DNA of 14,128 bases, from assembly GCA_013154225.1 (NCBI GenBank), contig JAADCW010000008.1, positions 1 through 14,128 on the forward strand. The letters are read 5' to 3'. Shown in pieces: positions 5,603 to 11,978 of the stretch. The stretch comes from Chloroflexota bacterium. GTDB lineage: Bacteria > Chloroflexota > Anaerolineae > Anaerolineales > DRMV01. The translations under genes were made by a program, and so were the position numbers. Below the pieces are notes generated by a model. It worked only from the letters and a program-made list of their open reading frames with translations. It did not search any database and was not told the DNA's origin. Within the stretch, counting starts at the first letter, position 1. Every line of letters begins with the position of its first letter.

Positions 5603-7092
5603 GACGGTTTCTCTTGAGAAGACGGGTCAATGCGGGCAGGCAGTAACAGTGCTCGGGTGCCAAACTTGATGGCTTTTTGCCCAGCCGGGGAAAGCCGGCG
5701 GGTGTGGTGAATTTGGGCGATTTCCTGATGAATGGTTTGGGCTAACTGCACTTGCCCTTCGAGCAAAAGGCGGCTGGCAAGTTGTTCCAGTTTGCGGGTA
5801 GCCTGGGCGACACGGCCTTGGGCCAGGTCTTCCTGGGCTTTTTCCTGCATCCGGTAGAGGGTGAGGCGCCCCATGGCTTCGACCAGTTCGGCAGGGGGTG
5901 GAGTGAGGTCGGCCTGGTCTTTGAGGGGCATGGCCAGGCGGTAAGAATGTTGATACAGCGGCGGAATCTGGGCGGGCAAATGGGCGCTGAACGTGCCCTG
6001 GAGGATGAGTTGCTGGGAAGCTTCTAAATCGGTGGGGGGCACCAGAATTTCCAGCAAAACTTGCAGGGAACCCTCACGCGGCACGCCGCCCAGCACCAAG
6101 GGCTGTTCCAAGGCCACAGGGGCCACGTCGGGCGCGATGCGGAAGGCGTAGCGCAGTTCTGCGCCTTCGGGGAGTTGGTATTCCAACAGCACGCGCTCGG
6201 CAAAGCGGTTGCTCAACCCGCGGATGTGCTTTTCCAGGAAGGCCTCAATATCGCGAGCCGAGAGCACCAACTGGGCACTGCCGCCGGTGATGGCTGTGAG
6301 GCGGTCCAGGAAGGCGTCGTTCCATTTGTCGCCAATGCCCAGGCCGTTGATCACGATGCCCCGATGTTTTGCCTGCTCGGCCAGGCGGTAGCATTTTTCT
6401 TCGTCGCCGTAGGTGTGGCCGTCGGTAACCAGGATGATGTTGTTCAGGTGGTCGGGGCGATAAAAGCGGCCCACTTGCTGGAAGGCGGCCCGAAGCCCTT
6501 GGAAAATCTCCGTGCCGCCGCCGGCTTCCAGGCGCTGGATGCGCTGTTTGAGGTACGCTTTGTCTTGCCCACGGGTGGCAGGAATGAGCACTTCCGCGCG
6601 GTCGTCAAAGGCCACCACAGAAAAGATGTCGTCTTCTTGTAAGTCGTCCACCAACATGGAAGCCGCACGCTTGAGCGCGGCAAGACGCTTGCCTTTCATG
6701 GATGTCGAGCGGTCCAGGGCCAGGCAAACGTTGAGGGGCGGCCGTTTGTACGCGTTTTTTGCGGCTTCGGAAGGGGCAATGTGGAGCAAGACGTACACCA
6801 ACTGCGGGTCAGGCACCCGAAGCAATGCCTGGCGGCTGAGTTGGGTGGTGATGGTGAGCGGTAGTGGGGGAAGGCTCTCGTCGTAAGCTGCACGTTTTTC
6901 CGGATCCGAAAGCACCTGGTAGGCTTCCTGGATTCGGACAAACAGTTCGTGCGCGTTGGGGGCGGGGTTGACGTCGGGGTGGTAACGCCTCACCAACGCC
7001 AAATAGGCTTGCTTGATTTCCTGGGGAGAAGCATCGCGGGCCACGCCCAGAATTTCGTAATAGTTCTGCTCATCAAAAGAAAAGTTGCCCAT
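5599..7092 (-). CDS. J-domain / von Willebrand factor A fusion protein
   Basis: 497 residues from the ATG at 7092, preceded by GAGAG; a GTG at 7104 would add four residues but has no ribosome site. Residues about 9-71 form a J domain (YYEILGVARDASPQEIKQAY; HPD at 38-40, which triggers DnaK ATPase; YQVLSDPEKRAAYD). Residues about 118-300 form a VWA domain with a complete MIDAS metal site: DRSTS (127-131), T194 in GGGTEI and D224 in LVTDG. A beta-rich region (about 300-400) and a helical C-terminus with many Gln/Ala/Leu follow. No signal peptide or membrane helix is seen. VWA proteins assemble complexes, and with the J domain this could deliver specific clients to DnaK. It sits between the PP2C and FHA genes. 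Confidence 0.93.
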   Translation of the reverse strand: MGNFSFDEQNYYEILGVARDASPQEIKQAYLALVRRYHPDVNPAPNAHELFVRIQEAYQVLSDPEKRAAYDESLPPLPLTITTQLSRQALLRVPDPQLVYVLLHIAPSEAAKNAYKRPPLNVCLALDRSTSMKGKRLAALKRAASMLVDDLQEDDIFSVVAFDDRAEVLIPATRGQDKAYLKQRIQRLEAGGGTEIFQGLRAAFQQVGRFYRPDHLNNIILVTDGHTYGDEEKCYRLAEQAKHRGIVINGLGIGDKWNDAFLDRLTAITGGSAQLVLSARDIEAFLEKHIRGLSNRFAERVLLEYQLPEGAELRYAFRIAPDVAPVALEQPLVLGGVPREGSLQVLLEILVPPTDLEASQQLILQGTFSAHLPAQIPPLYQHSYRLAMPLKDQADLTPPPAELVEAMGRLTLYRMQEKAQEDLAQGRVAQATRKLEQLASRLLLEGQVQLAQTIHQEIAQIHHTRRLSPAGQKAIKFGTRALLLPARIDPSSQEKPS

Positions 7093-7185
7093 AGGCGCTC
7101 TCACAGGTGCAGTGGGGTCGTCGTTGGGGGCTTGGGAGCAGGGCAGGGCGCGAGGCGCACCCCCAGTGGGATTTCCCCGGTGGGC

Positions 7186-8148
7186 TTATTTATCGCGGAA
7201 TTGCACCAAAATAACCGAGATATTATCCGGCCCACCGGCAGCGTTGGCGGCTTTGACCAATTGTTGGCAGGCCCGCGACGGGGTTTCTGCGTCCATCACA
7301 ATTTGGAAAAGGTTTTCTTCGGACACTACGCCCCAGAGCCCATCAGAGCAGAGCAAAAGATAACCTTGTTTGGGTGCCGGGGTAGTAAACACATCCGGGT
7401 CAAAGGGTTCGGCTTGGCCCAAAGCACGGTAAAGGACGTTGCGCTGGGGATGCACCGCTGCTTCTTCGGGGGTCAGTTGCCCCAGTTCTTCCAGGCGTTT
7501 GACCAGGGAATGATCGCGCGTGAGGACTTCCATGCGCCCGTCGGGGTAGAGGGTGTAGGCGCGGCTGTCGCCGACGTGGGCAATGGTGAGTTGCTCGTTG
7601 AGCAGGAGCGCGGCTGTGATGGTGGTGCCGCCGCCGGGCGCGTTTTCAAGCACCGCCCGATGCGCTCGACGCACGCCTTCGCGCATCAGGTCCATCAGTG
7701 CCTCTTGCGGCACTTCGGGGTTGGGTTTGAAAAGCGGGTCGTAAACACTGTTGAGCAGGTATTGGGTGAGGGCGCGCGTGGCAACCTCAGAGGCCACTTC
7801 ACCGTGTTGGTGCCCACCCATGCCATCCGCGACAACGAACAGCCCAAAGAGTAAATCGCGGCCGTTGGCGCTGAGGTTGGCCACGTTGGCATAAATGGCA
7901 TCTTCGTTGTGTTCGCGCTGAAGGCCGGTGGAATAGCCTAAGCCGACCACAACCTGCTGAGGGCGAATAGGCGTGCCCATTTCGTCGAGCAGGTGCTCGA
8001 CTTCTTCCTCGCCCAAAGGGCGGGTGCTGGCAATGTTGTGCTCGGGAGGAGGCGCGGTTGGAGGAAGGGGCTCGGTAGCATCAGAGTCCTTTTCCTCGCT
8101 GGAGGCCAATAGGCCGCGAAGTTTGTCCCAAAGGTTTCGCAGTTTCAC
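7186..8148 (-). CDS. PP2C/PPM-family Ser/Thr protein phosphatase
   Basis: Removes phosphate from Ser/Thr using two Mn/Mg ions. The 320-residue protein has about 65 Pro/Glu-rich N-terminal residues, then the PPM domain (about 66-318). The motifs appear in order: REHNEDA (E82, D83), VVADGMGGHQHGE (D108), GTTITAA, HVGDSRAY (D194), LTRDHSLV, LCSDGLWG (D269) and GGPDNISV (D308). All metal-binding acids are present, so it should be active. The GTG start at 8148 is fixed by GGAGGAG (8157-8163) 8 bases upstream. No transmembrane segment is visible. It is the expected eraser for the kinase encoded two genes upstream. The gap before it (123 bases) is the longest inside the operon; no convincing internal promoter was found there. 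Confidence 0.95.
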   Translation of the reverse strand: MKLRNLWDKLRGLLASSEEKDSDATEPLPPTAPPPEHNIASTRPLGEEEVEHLLDEMGTPIRPQQVVVGLGYSTGLQREHNEDAIYANVANLSANGRDLLFGLFVVADGMGGHQHGEVASEVATRALTQYLLNSVYDPLFKPNPEVPQEALMDLMREGVRRAHRAVLENAPGGGTTITAALLLNEQLTIAHVGDSRAYTLYPDGRMEVLTRDHSLVKRLEELGQLTPEEAAVHPQRNVLYRALGQAEPFDPDVFTTPAPKQGYLLLCSDGLWGVVSEENLFQIVMDAETPSRACQQLVKAANAAGGPDNISVILVQFRDK

Positions 8149-8271
8149 TGGAAGTGCTCCTCCAACGGTACCTCGCCTGCGCGGCTTTGCGCGCGGACGG
8201 GGAAGCCAAGTGGTGGATGAGCCGCGAGGCTCAGCAATGCTGACGGTGTTGTTGAGTGCACTGCGAGGGTT

Positions 8272-8796
8272 TTAGCGTTGGACAGTGTTGCCAGTGACAT
8301 CCACGCAGTGCGAAATCCAATCGGTGGGTGGGTTGAAGGGCTCCAGTTCCTCACAATAAGGAACGCCTTGCCCAATGTGCAAGATCACCCATTGCCCGTT
8401 GCTGTGAACGGCAAACCAGGCCGCCCCGCCCATTTCGCCAACCCGACTGAGGCTGCCAACCGCGTATTCGCCGCGAATTTCGGCAATGTCAAACGAAAGT
8501 TGGTCGGCAGGCCAGCCCAGGCGGGCCAGCAGGGCCTGGCGGATGGCCTCTTGGGTGTCGGGCGTGGCCTGCAGGGCGGCTATGGCGGTGCTTTGCGAGG
8601 CAATTTGGTTGGCCTGGGCTGTGATGGTGGCTTGGTAATCTACCGCGGGCGTGTATTGTGCCAGTTGTGTGCCTACTGCGGCCTGAATAGTGGCCTGGGT
8701 GTTAGGTGGAGGCTCTTGCGGAATAGATTGACAAGCCGTTCCAATCCAGGCCAACAGAAAGGCCACCCCCATGGCGCGAGCAAATTTGGATATCAT
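8272..8796 (-). CDS. Putative lipoprotein of unknown function, between kinase and phosphatase genes
   Basis: 174 residues. A signal sequence (about 1-21, FLLAWIGTA) ends at C22, a lipobox with an unusual Gly at -3, so export and lipid anchoring are likely but not certain. Residues 30-80 are a Gln/Ala/Thr-rich spacer, probably helical or coiled coil (ATITAQANQIASQST). The C-terminal domain (about 82-174) contains RLGWPADQLSF, GAAWFAVHSNGQWVILHIGQ and two cysteines (C148, C164) that could form a disulfide outside the membrane. I do not recognise the domain. The start is fixed by AGGAG (8803-8807). As the only exported product of the operon it could be a sensor or a substrate-facing partner, which is inference. 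Confidence 0.75.
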   Translation of the reverse strand: MISKFARAMGVAFLLAWIGTACQSIPQEPPPNTQATIQAAVGTQLAQYTPAVDYQATITAQANQIASQSTAIAALQATPDTQEAIRQALLARLGWPADQLSFDIAEIRGEYAVGSLSRVGEMGGAAWFAVHSNGQWVILHIGQGVPYCEELEPFNPPTDWISHCVDVTGNTVQR

Positions 8797-8807
8797 CGGG
8801 CTCTCCT

Positions 8808-8829
8808 AAAAAGGTGGTTAAACCATCTT
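8808..8829 (-). terminator. Weak hairpin with U tract between kinase and lipoprotein genes
   Basis: Arms at 8811-8819 and 8821-8829 pair over 9 positions (one A:C mismatch on the minus strand). They are followed on that strand by five T's (8812-8808), just before the lipoprotein ribosome site. It could lower read-through from the kinase gene. The short stem and tight loop make the call uncertain. Confidence 0.3.
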
Positions 8830-8860
8830 GAATAAAGCCCGGCCATCGGGGATGGGAATG

Positions 8861-10765
8861 TTAGATCATCAGGGCGTAAAGGCGATGGTCGGTAGAACCG
8901 AAATAAAGCATGTTGTTGACGAGCGCCGCCGCGCCGGTAATGGGTCCCTCGGTGGGAAATTTCCAGCGCAGGTGGCCGTTTTTGACCTCCAGACAGTACA
9001 TGTTGCCATCGGCTGAGCCGATGAAAACGTATTCATCGTTGGCCACAGGTGAGCCAGGCACCTGATGTTTGGTTTGGTAGTGCCACATTTCACGGCCGCG
9101 TTCGGTATCTACGCAGTAAACTGCGCCATCGGCTGAGCCGATGAAAACATAGCGCCCGCTGATGGCCGGTGTAGAGACCGAGCCTTTGCCCATGCGGAAG
9201 CGCCACAAAACCCAGCCGTTTTGTGCGTCCAGCGCGTGGAGCACGCCGCCTAAATCGGCAAAGTAGACCACGCCCTGATGCACGATGGGCGAAGAGGTAA
9301 TCCCGCGCTTGGCACGGTAGCGCCAGAAGATTTTGCCTCGGAAGTCCAGGCAGTAGAAATCGCCCTCTTCGGTGCCGAAATAGACGTGCTCCTTGTCCAG
9401 GAAAGGCGTGGAGCGGATGGGCGCGCCGGCTTCAAACGTCCATACCCGCCGTCCGCCGTTGGTGTGCACCACGTGCAGGCGGCCGTCGTCTGAGCCGAAG
9501 AAGATGAAGTCCTCGGCCATGCGCGGGGAGGAATACACCGCCCCCTCCGTGGGGTAACGCCAAACCATTCGCCCCAGGTTGAGGGTGAGGGCATACAGGT
9601 GCCCATCGCGCGAGCCAAAGTAGAGGTGCTTTTTGTTGGCCAGCGGGCGGGTGACCACGCCGCCTTCGGTGGGGAACTTCCATTTGAAAGAACCATCGTC
9701 GGCGTTGATGGCGTACACGTTGTTGTCGTAAGCGCCGAAATACACCACGCCTTGATGGTAAAGCGGCGTGCCGCGGATTTCGTCTTCGGCTTCAAAGACC
9801 CACAGGGGCTTGATGTCGCTGGACCCAATGAGGCCGGTGGTCAAACTTCCGCTGGCGCGGGCTTTGCCCAACAAAGAAAGCGCACCGGTTTTGCGCGCCA
9901 CGGCCAGCAGGGCTTCTTTCATCTCCAGCGCGCTTTGGAACCGTTCCGAAGGTTCGTAAGCCAAAGCGCGGTTGATAACTGCTTCAAACTCGGGGGAAAC
10001 GTTGGGGTTGATTTGGCGGATAGGCCGCTCATGGAACGAGAAAGGCGGCTCCATTCGCGGATCGCGGCGGGTGAGCAGATGGTGCAGGGTTGCACCCAGC
10101 GCGTAGATGTCCACCAACGGGGTGGCTTCACCCCGATATTGTTCCGGCGGTGCGTAGCCCTCGGTGCCGATCATGGTACCCTTCTGCCCTGATTGGAACA
10201 GCTTGGCAATGCCAAAGTCCACCAACACCACTTTGCCCGATTGGTTGAGCATGATGTTGGAGGGCTTCATATCGCGGAAGACCACGGGCGTGGGCTGGCG
10301 GGTGTGGAGGTAGTGGAGCACATCGCAGAGTTCCACAGCCCACGTGAGCACCTCTTCTTCGGGCAGGAAGCCTTCGGTTGCGTTGAGGATGGCTTCCAGG
10401 TTTTGGCCGTGGATGTATTCCAGCACCAGGTAAGCCCGATCTTCAATGGTGAAAAAGTCGTAGATATGGGGAATGGCAGGGTGGCTCAGGCTGGCAATGA
10501 TGTGGGCTTCGCGCTCGAAGTTGTGCATGATGGTCGCGCGTACCGAAGGGTCGCGGGCCTGGTTGAGCATTTCTTTGACTGCAACCAGTTTGACAATGTT
10601 GGGGAAGTGGAGATCCCGCGCCCGATAGACCGCACTCATCCCGCCAACGCCGATGACTTCCTGAATCAGGTAGCGGTCGGCCAATTTTTCCCCTGGCCGA
10701 AGTTGTTGCGTGGCGGGTGCGTTTTCTTGCGGGTACAGATTTTGAGTGATACGCCGCGTTTCCAG
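8861..10765 (-). CDS. Ser/Thr protein kinase fused to an eight-bladed PQQ-type beta-propeller (probable CTG start)
   Basis: 634 residues if read from CTG at 10765, which has a perfect AGGAGG 6 bases upstream; starting at TTG 10684 gives 607 residues but cuts off the conserved LRPGEKLADRYLI opening. Residues about 30-292 form a Hanks-type kinase: GVGGMSAVY loop, K64, E86, FRDMKPSN (D165, K167, N170; His of HRD replaced by Phe), DFG (D183) and GTEGYAPPEQY activation segment. All catalytic residues are present. After a Gly/Ser/Ala linker come eight repeats of about 40 residues (about 319-634), each near W-x-F/Y...SSP...VYFGS-x-DG-x-LYAL, enough for one closed propeller. No transmembrane helix or signal peptide lies between or before the domains, so both should be cytoplasmic. 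It is the first gene of the operon. Confidence 0.93.
   Translation of the reverse strand: METRRITQNLYPQENAPATQQLRPGEKLADRYLIQEVIGVGGMSAVYRARDLHFPNIVKLVAVKEMLNQARDPSVRATIMHNFEREAHIIASLSHPAIPHIYDFFTIEDRAYLVLEYIHGQNLEAILNATEGFLPEEEVLTWAVELCDVLHYLHTRQPTPVVFRDMKPSNIMLNQSGKVVLVDFGIAKLFQSGQKGTMIGTEGYAPPEQYRGEATPLVDIYALGATLHHLLTRRDPRMEPPFSFHERPIRQINPNVSPEFEAVINRALAYEPSERFQSALEMKEALLAVARKTGALSLLGKARASGSLTTGLIGSSDIKPLWVFEAEDEIRGTPLYHQGVVYFGAYDNNVYAINADDGSFKWKFPTEGGVVTRPLANKKHLYFGSRDGHLYALTLNLGRMVWRYPTEGAVYSSPRMAEDFIFFGSDDGRLHVVHTNGGRRVWTFEAGAPIRSTPFLDKEHVYFGTEEGDFYCLDFRGKIFWRYRAKRGITSSPIVHQGVVYFADLGGVLHALDAQNGWVLWRFRMGKGSVSTPAISGRYVFIGSADGAVYCVDTERGREMWHYQTKHQVPGSPVANDEYVFIGSADGNMYCLEVKNGHLRWKFPTEGPITGAAALVNNMLYFGSTDHRLYALMI
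9005..9148 (-). repeat. 24-base direct repeat, 120 bases apart, within propeller blades 6 and 7
   Basis: Bases 9005-9028 and 9125-9148 are identical and encode the same VFIGSADG stretch in successive blades, exactly 40 codons apart. Each copy also contains an 8-bp inverted repeat (CATCGGCT...AGCCGATG). This fits recent blade duplication or gene conversion. Confidence 0.75.
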
Positions 10766-10771
10766 TGTGAG

Positions 10772-10777
10772 CCTCCT
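10772..10777 (-). promoter_or_regulatory. Shine-Dalgarno supporting a CTG start for the kinase
   Basis: AGGAGG on the minus strand, 6 bases before an in-frame CTG at 10765 and about 30 bases after the predicted transcription start. No ATG, GTG or TTG is suitably spaced. An in-frame TAG lies 15 bases before the CTG, so the gene cannot start much further upstream. Confidence 0.6.
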
Positions 10778-10807
10778 GCCCTCGGGCTACGCCGGGTGAT
10801 GCTGCTA

Positions 10808-10836
10808 ATTATAGCCTTGGTTGGAAAGTTTTGCAA
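10808..10836 (-). promoter_or_regulatory. Near-consensus promoter of the seven-gene signalling operon, with a dyad over the -35
   Basis: On the minus strand TTGCAA (10831-10836) and TATAAT (10808-10813, perfect) are 17 bases apart. The start point should be near 10801. A 15-base inverted repeat, AAGTTT-TGC-AAACTT (10826-10840), is centred on the -35 and could be an operator. Confidence 0.75.
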
Positions 10837-10881
10837 ACTTATAAATTGCGATTAGAGTTTTGTTAGAAATCAAAGGTGCGC

Positions 10882-10911
10882 TTGACTTTTGTTTCCGCCT
10901 TGGCATACAAT
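10882..10911 (+). promoter_or_regulatory. Promoter of the dnaJ/cbpA-htrA unit
   Basis: TTGACT (10882-10887) and TACAAT (10906-10911) have an 18-base spacer. It is divergent from the signalling-operon promoter, with 45 bases between the two -35 boxes. The leader to the ATG at 10958 is about 40 bases. Confidence 0.7.
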
Positions 10912-10957
10912 CAATGCGGGGGCTATACCCGGCTGCGGTTAAGGAGAGGTGAATTTT

Positions 10958-11926
10958 ATGGAATATAAGGATTACTACAAGATTTTGGGAGTGGATCGCA
11001 ACGCCAGTGCCGAAGAAATCAAAAAAGCCTATCGGCAGTTGGCGTTGAAATATCATCCGGATCGGAATCCTGGTGATAAGGCTGCGGAAGAGAAGTTCAA
11101 GGAAATTAACGAGGCCTATCAGGTGCTTTCGGATCCAGAAAAGCGCGCCAAATACGACCAGTTTTCTGCGTCGTATCAGCGCTGGCAGGCCACGGGTGGC
11201 CAGGCGCCCTTTGATTGGGAATCTTGGGGTGCGGCGCCCGGTGGCGTGCGGGTGGAATTCCGAGACTTGGACGACCTGTTAGGTGGTATCGGTGGTTTTT
11301 CGGATTTCTTCCGCAATTTGTTTGGCGGCTTTGGCGGCATGGATTTTGGCGATATGGGCGCGGCGCAAGGCCGCGGGGCATATGCCGGCGCGGGCACAAC
11401 CCGACGGCGCAAGCCGCGGCCGCGGGCCTATGAACAGCCCATCGCCATTACCTTGCAGGAAGCCTACCACGGCTCGGTGCGCCACATTGCCGTCAATGGT
11501 CGCCGTTTGGAAGTGAAGATTCCGCCTGGTGCCCGCACGGGCACCCGCATCCGCCTGCCAGAGGCCGTGCCTTTGCCCGATGGCACCAAGGCCGACCTGT
11601 ATCTGGTGGTGGAAGTCATGCCCGACCCACGGTTTGAGGTCAAAGGGCACGACTTGCATACCGAAGTCACCGTGGATTTGTACACCGCGGTGCTCGGCGG
11701 TGAAGTGACCGTCCCCACACCAGGGGGCGACGTCATCCTCACCATCAAACCCGGCACCCAACCGGGGCAGGTTTACCGCCTGCGCGGGCGGGGGATGCCT
11801 TATCTCAAAAACCCCGACCGCCACGGCGACCTGTTCGTGCATGTCAAAGTCACGATACCCAAAGATCTGACGCCCAGAGAACGACAACTCTTCGAGGAGT
11901 TGGCTCGTTTGCGAGGGCATCGCTAA
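10958..11926 (+). CDS. cbpA: DnaJ-family co-chaperone, class B (CbpA-like, no zinc finger)
   Basis: Delivers unfolded clients to DnaK and stimulates its ATPase. The 322-residue protein has a J domain (about 4-69; HPD at 33-35), a Gly/Phe-rich region (about 105-150; DLLGGIGGFSDFFRNLFGG), no CxxCxGxG zinc repeats and the two C-terminal beta domains (about 165-318; YHGSVRHIAV, VKIPPGARTGTRIRL, LRGRGMPYL, HGDLFVHVKV). It therefore resembles CbpA rather than full DnaJ. The ATG at 10958 is preferred to the GTG at 10949 because GAGGTGA (10946-10952) overlaps the GTG and is well spaced from the ATG. It is divergent from the kinase operon and upstream of htrA. No dnaK or grpE is in the window. Confidence 0.95.
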   Translation: MEYKDYYKILGVDRNASAEEIKKAYRQLALKYHPDRNPGDKAAEEKFKEINEAYQVLSDPEKRAKYDQFSASYQRWQATGGQAPFDWESWGAAPGGVRVEFRDLDDLLGGIGGFSDFFRNLFGGFGGMDFGDMGAAQGRGAYAGAGTTRRRKPRPRAYEQPIAITLQEAYHGSVRHIAVNGRRLEVKIPPGARTGTRIRLPEAVPLPDGTKADLYLVVEVMPDPRFEVKGHDLHTEVTVDLYTAVLGGEVTVPTPGGDVILTIKPGTQPGQVYRLRGRGMPYLKNPDRHGDLFVHVKVTIPKDLTPRERQLFEELARLRGHR

Positions 11927-11931
11927 ACCGC

Positions 11932-11964
11932 TCGCGCGCCGCAAGGCGCGCGAAGATTCTTTTT
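11932..11964 (+). terminator. Intercistronic hairpin with U tract between cbpA and htrA
   Basis: A perfect 9-bp stem (11932-11940 with 11945-11953) is closed by a GCAA (GNRA) tetraloop, followed after AGA by TTCTTTTT (11957-11964). It looks like an intrinsic terminator or attenuator placed directly before the htrA ribosome site. htrA has no clear promoter of its own, so read-through is probably partial. Confidence 0.6.
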
Positions 11965-11978
11965 GAAGGAGTGTAGCC

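Noticed and set aside
7093..7185. GC-rich short palindromes between PP2C and J-VWA genes
   Set aside because: Stems of about four bases without U tracts; nothing beyond composition.
8218..8233. Small hairpin (6-bp stem, GCGA loop) before the PP2C gene
   Set aside because: No T tract on either strand and a short stem; not convincing as a terminator, and no promoter elements were found in this 123-base gap.
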